From DASPKT01 sp035627915 (lineage in GTDB: Bacteria; Pseudomonadota; Alphaproteobacteria; Azospirillales; Azospirillaceae): 5,251 bases of DNA. The translations under genes were made by a program, and so were the position numbers. Below the pieces are notes generated by a model. The model made no database searches. It saw nothing but the letters and a program-made list of their open reading frames with translations, and was not told where the DNA came from. The DNA is taken from positions 1 through 5,251 of the forward strand of contig DASPKT010000394.1 of the NCBI GenBank assembly GCA_035627915.1. The letters are read 5' to 3'. Position 1 is the first letter of the stretch. Every line of letters starts with the position of its first letter. Shown here piece after piece: positions 1-5,250 of the stretch.

Positions 1-1067
1 TAGAGGCCGTGCGCGTCGTTGGGGAAATGCCCGGGCACCCAGTCGATCAGCAGGCCGATGCCGGCCTGGTGGCAGGCGTCGACGAAGTACTGGAAGTCCT
101 CCGGCGCGCCGAACCGGCTGGTCGGCGCGTACAGCCCCACCGGCTGGTAGCCCCAGGAGCCGTCGAACGGGTACTCGTTGACCGGCATGGTCTGGATGTG
201 GGTGAAGCCCATCTCCTTGACGTAGGGGATCAGGCTGTCCGCCAGCTCGCGGTATGTCAGGTACCGGTTGTCCTCGCCGCGCCGCCAGGAGCCCAGGTGC
301 ACCTCGTAGATGGAGATCGGGGCGGTGAGCGCGTTGCGCTCGGCCCGGGCCGCCATCCACTCCGCGTCGCGCCACTCGTGCCGGTCGATGCGGGCGACGA
401 TGGAGGCGGTGTGGGGGCGCATCTCGGCCCGAAAGCCGTAGGGGTCGGCCTTCAGCGGCAGCAGCCCGCCGTGCGCCCCGATGATCTCGTACTTGTAGAC
501 GGTGCCCTCGCCGATGCCGGGGATGAACAGCTCCCAGATGCCGGAGCCGTGGCGCAGGCGCATGACGTGGGTGCGGCCGTCCCAGCTGTTGAAGTCGCCG
601 ACGACGGAGACGCGGCGGGCGCTGGGCGCCCAGACGGCGAAGCGGACGCCCGCCACCCCCTCGAGCGTGTCGAGGTGCGCGCCCATCTTCTCATACGAGC
701 GCCAGTGCCGGCCCTCCGCCATCAGGTACTGGTCCAGCTCGCCCAGCACCTGGGGGAAGCGGTAGGGGTCCTCGGCCTCCCAGCTGTGCGGCCCGCGGTG
801 CAGGCGCAGCCGGTAGTGGAAGGGCAGGGCGCCGGGGAAGCTCCCCTCGAAGAAGCCGGCGTCGTGGCGGCGGCGCAGCTCGCCCAGCACGGAACCGTCG
901 TCGCCCAGCACCTCGACCCGCTCGGCGTCGGGCCGGAACACGCGGATGGAGACCCGGCCGGCCCCCCCCGACCCCTCCTCGGCGTCGAGGTGGGGGCCGA
1001 GGACGGCGAAGGGGTCGGCATGCGTGCCGGCGGCGACGGCAGCGATGGTGTCGGTGCTGAGGGCCAT
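1..1067 (-). CDS. glgB: 1,4-alpha-glucan branching enzyme GlgB, N-terminal part (cut by window edge)
   Basis: GlgB is a cytoplasmic GH13 enzyme that cuts alpha-1,4 glucan chains and rejoins them as alpha-1,6 branches during glycogen synthesis. The window holds 355 codons, about half of the usual ~730 residues; the frame is open at the left edge, so the rest lies outside. Visible in order are an N-terminal GlgB N1-type beta domain (about 15-110), a CBM48 domain (about 138-215, with FAVWAPSARRVSVVGDFNSW) and the start of the catalytic barrel (from about 250, IYEVHLGSWRR). Family signatures follow: FDGSWGYQPVGLYAPTSRFG (301-320) and conserved region I, DWVPGHFP (342-349). The catalytic Asp/Glu/Asp lie downstream of the cut. 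The ATG at 1067 is preceded by GGAG with a 6-nt gap. I see no separate promoter, so it is probably read through from hexR. An 8-G run falls in codons 33-36. Confidence 0.95.
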   Translation of the reverse strand, partial: MALSTDTIAAVAAGTHADPFAVLGPHLDAEEGSGGAGRVSIRVFRPDAERVEVLGDDGSVLGELRRRHDAGFFEGSFPGALPFHYRLRLHRGPHSWEAEDPYRFPQVLGELDQYLMAEGRHWRSYEKMGAHLDTLEGVAGVRFAVWAPSARRVSVVGDFNSWDGRTHVMRLRHGSGIWELFIPGIGEGTVYKYEIIGAHGGLLPLKADPYGFRAEMRPHTASIVARIDRHEWRDAEWMAARAERNALTAPISIYEVHLGSWRRGEDNRYLTYRELADSLIPYVKEMGFTHIQTMPVNEYPFDGSWGYQPVGLYAPTSRFGAPEDFQYFVDACHQAGIGLLIDWVPGHFPNDAHGL

Positions 1068-1073
1068 GGCGTG

Positions 1074-1077
1074 CTCC
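1074..1077 (-). promoter_or_regulatory. glgB ribosome binding site
   Basis: GGAG on the minus strand, 6 nt before the glgB ATG. It is bordered directly upstream by a 15-C run, so tract-length changes would leave the SD-to-start spacing unchanged but would move everything upstream of it. Confidence 0.75.
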
Positions 1078-1092
1078 GGGGGGGGGGGGGGG
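1078..1092. repeat. Homopolymer tract, 15 G on plus (15 C in the glgB leader)
   Basis: An uninterrupted 15-base run of G on the plus strand, read as C15 in the glgB mRNA just before its Shine-Dalgarno. Runs of this length are prone to slippage in replication and to miscounting in sequencing. Poly-G/C tracts of similar length drive phase variation in genera such as Campylobacter and Neisseria. Whether this one does so is unknown, and its true length may differ from what is written here. Confidence 0.85.
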
Positions 1093-1094
1093 TC

Positions 1095-1110
1095 TTGGTA
1101 AATTGGTAAA
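1095..1110. repeat. Perfect tandem 8-bp repeat TTGGTAAA x2
   Basis: TTGGTAAATTGGTAAA is two exact adjacent copies (1095-1102 and 1103-1110), forming an AT-rich patch in GC-rich DNA between hexR and glgB. On the glgB sense strand it reads TTTACCAATTTACCAA and ends 27 nt before the start codon. It could be a regulator site or a duplicated slip product. It does not match the TGTA-N7-TACA operators found upstream of hexR. Confidence 0.6.
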
Positions 1111-1120
1111 CGCAGGCGGG

Positions 1121-1138
1121 CGGGACGGACCCGTCCCG
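1121..1138 (-). terminator. GC-rich hairpin after hexR, no U-tract
   Basis: Perfect 7-bp inverted repeat CGGGACG / CGTCCCG with a 4-nt loop, beginning 14 nt beyond the hexR stop codon. No T-run follows on the minus strand, so it is a weak or partial terminator, an attenuator, or an mRNA-end stabiliser between hexR and glgB. It does not rule out read-through into glgB. Confidence 0.4.
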
Positions 1139-1152
1139 GGTGCAACAACAGG

Positions 1153-1995
1153 TCAGGCGCGATTTGTCATCCGCCGTTCGCGGATCGGGCGCTTCGATTT
1201 CGCGAGATTGTCGGCCAGCGTCGTCCCCTTGCGGAGCGCCACGGCCACCTGGAGCACGTCCACGACGGTGAGATGGGCGAGGCGGGACGTCATCGGCGTG
1301 TAGACGCCGGTGTCCTCCACCACGTCCACCAGCAGCGGCACGGTCGCCCGCTCCGCGAGCGGCGAGCCGCCCGTGGTGATGGCGACGACCTTGGCGCCGG
1401 CGTCCAGCGCCAGGTCGACGCTGCGCAGCAGCTCGCGCGTGCGGCCCGTGTGGGAGATGGCGACGACCACGGCGCCCGGCCCCAGAATGGCGGCGGCCAT
1501 GGCCTGGACGTGGAAGTCGGTGTAGGCGGCCGTGGGCACGCCCAGGCGGAAGAACTTGTTCTGCGCGTCCAGCGCCACGATGCCCGACGCGCCGAATCCG
1601 AACAGCTCGATCCGGGTCGCGTCGGCCAGGATGGAGACCGCCTTCTCCAGGCTGTCCGGGTTGATCTGGTTGCGCACCCGGGTCAGCGCCGTGATGGCGC
1701 GGTTGACCACCTTGGCGGCGACGTCCGCGACCGGGTCCTCCGCCAGCACGTCGGAATGGATGTAGGGCGTGCCGGTCGCCAGGTCCTGCGCCAGCCGCAG
1801 CTTGAAGTCCTGGAAACCGGAGCAGCCGACGGAGCGGCAGAAGCGCACGACCGTGGGCTGGCTGACCGACGCCTCGCGCGCGACCTCCGACACCGAGGCG
1901 TTGACGATCGAGTGCGGCTTGCGCAGGACGATGTCGCCGATCTTCTGCTCGGACCGGCGCAGGCCGGGCATCATGCTCCGAATACGATCGAGCAC
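1153..1995 (-). CDS. hexR: HexR-like transcriptional regulator (RpiR family: HTH_6 + SIS)
   Basis: A cytoplasmic DNA-binding repressor of central sugar metabolism. Characterised HexR proteins bind the Entner-Doudoroff intermediate KDPG through the SIS domain and then release DNA. The 280 residues hold an RpiR-type helix-turn-helix domain (about 1-77, with SEVAREASVSQPTVVRFCRS at 35-54) and a SIS sugar-phosphate domain (about 128-255) with FGFGASG (132-138), SHTGRTREL (181-189) and EDTGVYTPMTSRLAHLTVVD (227-246). The DFKLRLAQDLATGTPY stretch and the C-terminal ALRKG..DNL resemble gammaproteobacterial HexR. The start chosen is GTG at 1995: it has GGGGAG 9 nt upstream, gives the usual family length and begins at the conserved LDRI. 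The frame stays open to a TTG at 2148, but that TTG sits in the promoter -35 box. Its own promoter carries an operator-like palindrome, suggesting autoregulation. HexR itself is likely; the exact subgroup within the RpiR family is less sure. Confidence 0.88.
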   Translation of the reverse strand: MLDRIRSMMPGLRRSEQKIGDIVLRKPHSIVNASVSEVAREASVSQPTVVRFCRSVGCSGFQDFKLRLAQDLATGTPYIHSDVLAEDPVADVAAKVVNRAITALTRVRNQINPDSLEKAVSILADATRIELFGFGASGIVALDAQNKFFRLGVPTAAYTDFHVQAMAAAILGPGAVVVAISHTGRTRELLRSVDLALDAGAKVVAITTGGSPLAERATVPLLVDVVEDTGVYTPMTSRLAHLTVVDVLQVAVALRKGTTLADNLAKSKRPIRERRMTNRA

Positions 1996-2004
1996 CTGGT
2001 AACG

Positions 2005-2010
2005 CTCCCC
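2005..2010 (-). promoter_or_regulatory. hexR ribosome binding site deciding a GTG start
   Basis: GGGGAG on the minus strand, 9 nt before GTG at 1995. No comparable site precedes the upstream in-frame TTG (2148) or GTG (2136), both of which lie in or next to the predicted promoter. Confidence 0.65.
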
Positions 2011-2053
2011 AACCCCGTCGCGCCCCGGGCCCCCCGTGCGGGGAACCCCGGCC

Positions 2054-2068
2054 GGCCCATCATGGGCC
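2054..2068. repeat. 15-bp palindrome in the hexR leader
   Basis: GGCCCAT-C-ATGGGCC is a perfect 7+1+7 inverted repeat lying between the hexR promoter and its GTG start. It may be a short mRNA hairpin in the roughly 120-nt leader or a protein site. Chance is also possible, given the GC content. Confidence 0.45.
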
Positions 2069-2110
2069 CCGGCGCCATTCTTGTCACCGGACGACTCGAA
2101 CGGCCGTCCT

Positions 2111-2125
2111 TGTAGGGAAATTACA
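2111..2125. promoter_or_regulatory. Putative HexR operator at the hexR promoter
   Basis: TGTAGGGAAATTACA has TGTA/TACA arms seven bases apart and a full TGTAAT half on the minus strand. Published HexR sites of gammaproteobacteria follow a TGTAAT-www-ATTACA-like 15-bp pattern. The minus-strand half TGTAAT is also the -10 box of the predicted hexR promoter, the expected position for autorepression. One half is degenerate (TGTAGGG). Confidence 0.6.
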
Positions 2126-2148
2126 CGCTTAAACACACTGCTTGGCAA
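2120..2148 (-). promoter_or_regulatory. Predicted sigma-70 promoter of hexR(-glgB)
   Basis: On the minus strand, TTGCCA (2148-2143), a 17-bp spacer and TGTAAT (2125-2120); each hexamer differs from consensus at one base. Transcription would begin near 2113, giving a leader of about 118 nt before GTG 1995. The -35 lies within an 11-bp palindrome, GCTTGGCAAGC (2140-2150), and the -10 lies within the HexR-like operator. Confidence 0.65.
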
Positions 2149-2337
2149 GCGAAAGACACCTTGGGGGCGGGCCCCGCTGCATCCTGGGTACCTCCTGGGG
2201 TGGTACGCCGCGCCGCAACCGCCGGGGCTGCCGCTTTATTAGTCATTGTTATTACAGCGCGCGATGTTGCGCCGCAGCGAGCGGGGCACGGATGCCACAC
2301 CCGGACGGCTAATCGCGCGGAAGTCGCATGAAGGGTC
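2149..2337. other. Core of the divergent intergenic region between the two promoters
   Basis: I see no credible gene in this stretch. It holds a GC-rich segment (2161-2230) with short repeats, such as CCTGGG at 2183 and 2194 and a GTACC/GGTAC inverted pair around 2188-2206, and then an abrupt AT-rich patch at 2235-2256. Inside that patch, 2242-2256 read on the minus strand begins with a perfect TGTAAT half but has a poor second half, so it is at best a weak third HexR-like site. Short open frames here lack ribosome sites and recognisable protein features. Confidence 0.5.
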
Positions 2338-2367
2338 TTGTCAGCCGCCGCAAACCGCGTTTGTAAT
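2338..2367 (+). promoter_or_regulatory. Predicted sigma-70 promoter of the amylase-ABC ATPase operon
   Basis: TTGTCA (2338-2343), an 18-bp spacer and TGTAAT (2362-2367); each hexamer is one base from consensus. Transcription would begin near 2374-2376, leaving a leader of about 108 nt. The -10 is the left half of a 19-bp palindrome, so a bound repressor would block polymerase directly. Confidence 0.65.
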
Positions 2368-2378
2368 GATACTACAAA
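2360..2378. promoter_or_regulatory. Putative HexR operator at the amylase promoter
   Basis: TTTGTAATGATACTACAAA is a 19-bp imperfect palindrome with perfect TTTGTA/TACAAA arms; 7 of 9 arm positions pair. The inner 15 bp (2362-2376) fit the TGTA-rT-www-Ay-TACA pattern of known HexR operators better than the site upstream of hexR. It overlaps the -10 and probable start point of the plus-strand promoter. The assignment to HexR rests on motif shape and on the neighbouring hexR gene. Confidence 0.7.
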
Positions 2379-2390
2379 GTGAGACGGCGG

Positions 2391-2453
2391 TGCCGGGGAA
2401 GCGGCGCCAGGGCCATGCGGCGGGGAAAGCGCCGGGCCAGGGCGATCCCGGCA
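2391..2453 (+). repeat. Nested inverted repeats in the amylase leader
   Basis: Outer arms TGCCGGG (2391-2397) and CCCGGCA (2447-2453) enclose inner arms CGGCGC (2402-2407) and GCGCCG (2429-2434). The structure would fill most of the 5' untranslated region and end 14 nt before the GGGGAGG ribosome site. It may affect mRNA stability or translation. No U-run follows, and I recognise no riboswitch class. Confidence 0.45.
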
Positions 2454-2467
2454 TATAAGCCGACATA

Positions 2468-2474
2468 GGGGAGG
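2468..2474 (+). promoter_or_regulatory. Strong ribosome binding site supporting a TTG start for the amylase
   Basis: GGGGAGG lies 8 nt before TTG at 2483. The next in-frame ATG (2525) has only a weak GGGG four bases upstream, so the TTG is the better-supported start. Confidence 0.7.
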
Positions 2475-2482
2475 ATACCCGT

Positions 2483-3997
2483 TTGCCCAGCCGTTCCAGC
2501 CGGAAAAATCCGGTGCGGGGACTCATGCGTACGTGTGCCGCCGCCGCCCTCGTGGCCGCCGGCCTCTTCGCGTCGCCCGCGCTGGCCCAGAAGCCCGACC
2601 GTCCCTGGTCCGAGGACGTGCTCTACTTCCTGCTGCTCGACCGCTTCGCCGACGGCAGCGACAAGAACAACATGGACGTCGCCCGCGGCGAGCCCGGGAC
2701 CTTCCACGGCGGCGACATCGCCGGGCTGACCAAGCAGCTGGACGAGCTGGCGGACCTCGGGATCACGGCGATCTGGATCAACCCGGTCATGCTGAACATC
2801 CCGGGCTACGTCAGCGGCAACTTCCCGCACTGGGCCCACCACGGCTACTGGGCCGACGACTTCTCCAAGATGGACCCGCGCTTCGGGACCGAGGACGAGC
2901 TGAAGACGCTGGTGGACGAGGCGCACAAGCGCGGCATCAAGATCCTGCTGGACGTGGTCTACAACCACGCCGGCTACGGTTCCGCCTACACCAAGCGCCC
3001 CGACGCCCGGAAGCTGCTGCGGTCGGAGGATTTCGGCACCTGCGGGCCGGAGGGCGACGACATCACCTCGTGCCTGGCCGGGCTGCCCGACTTCAAGACC
3101 GAGGACCCCGAGGTCGCGAAGATGCTGATCGAGAGCCAGATCCCGCGGGCCAGGAAGGCCGGCGTGGACGGCTACCGGCTCGACACGGTGAAGCACATCC
3201 TGCCCGACTTCTGGGACACCCACCGGAAGATGACGCGGGACGCGCTGGGCGAGGACTTCTTCCTGCTGGCGGAGCTGTTCGGCGCCGACTACCAGGTCGC
3301 CGACCCGTACTTCGAGGCCGACCGCATGGACGGGGCGCTGGACTTCGCCTTCCAGGGCGAGACGTTGGCCTTCGTCCAGGGCCGCGGCCGCACCGCCGCC
3401 TACAGCCGCTTCCTGCAGAAGCGGCATAAGGTGCGGCCCGGCTACGTGATGAGCCACTACCTCTCCAGCCACGACGTGCCGGGCGCCCTGTTCCAGCTGG
3501 GCGGCGACATCGGCCGGTTCAAGCTGATGGCGGCCCTGCAGATGGCCAGCCTGGGCATGCCGCAGATCTACTACGGCGAGGAGGTCGGCCGCGCCGGCGG
3601 CGACTGGCCGGAGAACCGCAGCGACATGCCCTGGGGCAAGAAGGACGTGCTGCCCGGCAAGGGGGTGGAGCGGAACGAGGAGCTGCGCGCCTACTACAAG
3701 GCCCTGATCGCCGCCCGCAAGGCCAACAAGGCCTTCTCCCACGGCGACTACAAGGAGCTGTCGAAGGAGGGCGACCTGCTGGTGTTCCAGCGCAGCCACG
3801 CCGACAGCGGCAATGCCGTGGTCGTCGCGGTGAACCGGTCGGAGCAGCAGCAGGCGGCCACGGTGGCCCTGCCGGAGGCGTGGAACGGCAAGCCGGTCCG
3901 CGACGCCATAACGGGCAAGCCGGCCGGCACCGCGTCCGCCTCCTTCGCGCTGACGGTGCCGGGTCTCTCCGCCCAGTACCTGGTGCTCGCCCAGTAA
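2483..3997 (+). CDS. Secreted GH13 alpha-amylase-family glycoside hydrolase
   Basis: Likely hydrolyses alpha-1,4 links of starch or maltodextrins outside the cytoplasm. The 504 residues begin with a signal peptide: basic n-region, hydrophobic AAAALVAAGLFA (19-30), probable cleavage ALA|Q at 35/36. The GH13 barrel follows: LLDRFADGS (51-59), FHGGDIAGLTKQLDELADLG (74-93), HHGYWADDF (119-127), region I DVVYNH (157-162), region II GYRLDTVKH with nucleophile D234, region III general acid E264 in LLAELFG, and region IV SSHD with transition-state stabiliser D331. All three catalytic carboxylates are present. A short C-terminal beta domain (about 425-504) ends the protein; no extra starch-binding domain is seen. 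Cyclomaltodextrinase or neopullulanase-like specificity cannot be excluded from sequence alone. The TTG start has a strong ribosome site; ATG 2525 would still leave a usable signal peptide. It is the first gene before an ABC importer ATPase, under a HexR-like operator. Confidence 0.93.
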   Translation: MPSRSSRKNPVRGLMRTCAAAALVAAGLFASPALAQKPDRPWSEDVLYFLLLDRFADGSDKNNMDVARGEPGTFHGGDIAGLTKQLDELADLGITAIWINPVMLNIPGYVSGNFPHWAHHGYWADDFSKMDPRFGTEDELKTLVDEAHKRGIKILLDVVYNHAGYGSAYTKRPDARKLLRSEDFGTCGPEGDDITSCLAGLPDFKTEDPEVAKMLIESQIPRARKAGVDGYRLDTVKHILPDFWDTHRKMTRDALGEDFFLLAELFGADYQVADPYFEADRMDGALDFAFQGETLAFVQGRGRTAAYSRFLQKRHKVRPGYVMSHYLSSHDVPGALFQLGGDIGRFKLMAALQMASLGMPQIYYGEEVGRAGGDWPENRSDMPWGKKDVLPGKGVERNEELRAYYKALIAARKANKAFSHGDYKELSKEGDLLVFQRSHADSGNAVVVAVNRSEQQQAATVALPEAWNGKPVRDAITGKPAGTASASFALTVPGLSAQYLVLAQ

Positions 3998-3998
3998 C

Positions 3999-4045
3999 GG
4001 CGCCGGACAGCAACCGCGCCCGCTCCAACCGCGCTCCCCGGCGCC
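3999..4045 (+). repeat. Inverted repeat between amylase and ABC ATPase, enclosing a direct repeat
   Basis: GGCGCCGG (3999-4006) begins directly after the amylase stop and is exactly complementary to CCGGCGCC (4038-4045), leaving a 31-nt loop. Inside it CAACCGCGC occurs twice (4011-4019 and 4026-4034). There is no U-run, so full termination is unlikely. It could protect the upstream mRNA end and set a lower level for the ATPase. Confidence 0.45.
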
Positions 4046-4063
4046 CAACGAGAAGCCCCGCCG

Positions 4064-5212
4064 ATGGCCCAGATCATCTTCGACAACGTCGCCAAGCGGT
4101 TCGGCGACGTCAGCGTCATCGAGAACCTGAACCTGCATATCCGCGACCAGGAGTTCATGGTCTTCGTCGGGCCGTCGGGCTGCGGCAAGTCCACCGCGCT
4201 GCGGATGATCGCGGGGCTGGAGGACATCTCCGCCGGCAGCCTCAGCATCGGCGACCGGGTGGTGAACGACGTCCACCCCAAGGACCGCGACGTTGCGATG
4301 GTGTTCCAGAGCTACGCGCTCTACCCGCACATGAGCGTGCGCGAGAACATCGCCTTCGGCCTGAAGATCCGCAAGCTGCCGGCCGCCGAGATCGACGCGC
4401 TGGTGGACAAGGCGGCCGGCATGCTGGGCCTGACCGACTATCTGGAGCGCAAGCCGCGCGCCCTGTCCGGCGGCCAGCGGCAGCGCGTGGCGCTCGGCCG
4501 CGCCATCGTGCGCAACCCCAAGGTCTTCCTGTTCGACGAGCCGCTGTCCAACCTGGACGCGGAGCTGCGCGTCACCATGCGCGCGGAGATATCCAAGCTG
4601 CAGCGGCGCCTCAAGATCACCACGGTCTACGTCACCCACGACCAGGTGGAGGCGATGACCATGGGCGACCGCATCGCCGTGCTGGCCCCGCTGAAGCGCC
4701 ACCCCTCGGGCAACCTGATGCAGGTCGGCACGCCGCTGGAGCTGTACGACAACCCCCGCAACCTGTTCGTGGCGCGCTTCATCGGCACGCCGTCGATGAA
4801 CGTGGTGACCATGCAGGTGTCGAACGACGGCGCCTCGCTCTCCTACCACGACCTGGTGCTGCCGGTGCCGGCCTCCTTCCGCGCCGGGATCGACGCCTAC
4901 CGCGGCCGCCCCGTCGCGGTCGGCTTCCGTCCCGAGCATGTCGGCATCGCGTCGGAGCACCAGTGGAACGCCATCGCCCCCATCCGCGGGACGGTGGAGA
5001 TCGTGGAGACGCTGGGCCACGAGGCGGTGATCCATTTCCGCCTGGGCGACGAGATCCTGATCGGCAAGGTGCGCGGCCACGGCGCGCTGCTGCCGCGCCT
5101 CGGCGACCCGATCGAGCTGGTGGTCAAGGCGGACTCGCTGCACCTGTTCGACCCCTCGACCGAGCAGCGCCTGGCGGAGCGGGCGGAGACGGTCGAGCCG
5201 GCCCACGCCTGA
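4064..5212 (+). CDS. ABC sugar-importer ATP-binding protein, MalK/UgpC/MsmX type
   Basis: The cytoplasmic motor subunit of a carbohydrate uptake (CUT1) ABC transporter; it dimerises, hydrolyses ATP and couples to two permease subunits. Its 382 residues match the family length. Seen in order: Walker A GPSGCGKST (36-44), Q-loop Q82, signature LSGGQ (134-138), Walker B VFLFDE (154-159), D-loop SNLDAELR (162-169), H-loop H192 in THDQ, then the regulatory OB/TOBE domain from about 240 with IGTPSMNVV and GFRPEHV (287-293). All catalytic motifs are intact. The segment VLAPLKRHPSGNLMQVGTP (206-224) is about six residues longer than the usual VL..G.iqQvGTP. ATG 4064 has a weak GAGAAG 8 nt upstream. 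Its place 66 bp after the amylase suggests import of maltodextrin or alpha-glucosides, but such ATPases often serve several importers, and no permease or binding protein is in the window. Sequence alone does not separate malK, ugpC, aglK or msmX. Confidence 0.92.
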   Translation: MAQIIFDNVAKRFGDVSVIENLNLHIRDQEFMVFVGPSGCGKSTALRMIAGLEDISAGSLSIGDRVVNDVHPKDRDVAMVFQSYALYPHMSVRENIAFGLKIRKLPAAEIDALVDKAAGMLGLTDYLERKPRALSGGQRQRVALGRAIVRNPKVFLFDEPLSNLDAELRVTMRAEISKLQRRLKITTVYVTHDQVEAMTMGDRIAVLAPLKRHPSGNLMQVGTPLELYDNPRNLFVARFIGTPSMNVVTMQVSNDGASLSYHDLVLPVPASFRAGIDAYRGRPVAVGFRPEHVGIASEHQWNAIAPIRGTVEIVETLGHEAVIHFRLGDEILIGKVRGHGALLPRLGDPIELVVKADSLHLFDPSTEQRLAERAETVEPAHA

Positions 5213-5235
5213 ACCCGCCCCTGACCGGGATTCCA

Positions 5236-5250
5236 GCCGCCCCCGGCGGC
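5236..5250 (+). terminator. Possible hairpin after the ABC ATPase, at window end
   Basis: GCCGCC / GGCGGC is a 6-bp stem with a 3-nt loop, 23 nt after the stop codon. The window ends at 5251, so whether a T-run follows cannot be seen. It may equally be chance in GC-rich DNA. Confidence 0.3.

Noticed and set aside
9..1109. 366-codon plus-strand frame
   Set aside because: Antisense shadow of glgB. Its protein is low-complexity and unrecognisable, while the minus strand shows clear GlgB domains.
1977..2063. Small minus-strand leader ORF starting at the ATGATG in the hexR leader
   Set aside because: It would encode 28 residues overlapping the hexR start, but there is no Shine-Dalgarno and the peptide has no attenuator-like codon run.
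1273..2115. 280-codon plus-strand frame
   Set aside because: Antisense to hexR, R/G/H-rich with no motifs; explained by GC codon bias.
2242..2256. Third full HexR operator or promoter in the AT-rich patch
   Set aside because: Only one half (TGTAAT on minus) matches, and no -35 hexamer lies at 16-18 bp; kept only as a weak half-site.
2246..2458. 70-codon plus-strand frame before the amylase
   Set aside because: It crosses the predicted amylase promoter and operator, has no ribosome site and shows no protein features.
2525..3997. ATG 2525 as the amylase start
   Set aside because: Possible, since a signal peptide remains, but the TTG at 2483 has a much better ribosome site (GGGGAGG, 8 nt).
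2372..5206. Very long open frame (944 codons) on the minus strand
   Set aside because: It runs antisense through the well-supported amylase and ABC ATPase, and also across the amylase promoter and leader. Its composition (rich in V, G, A, R, H, Q, L without domain motifs) is typical of frames left open by high-GC codon bias.
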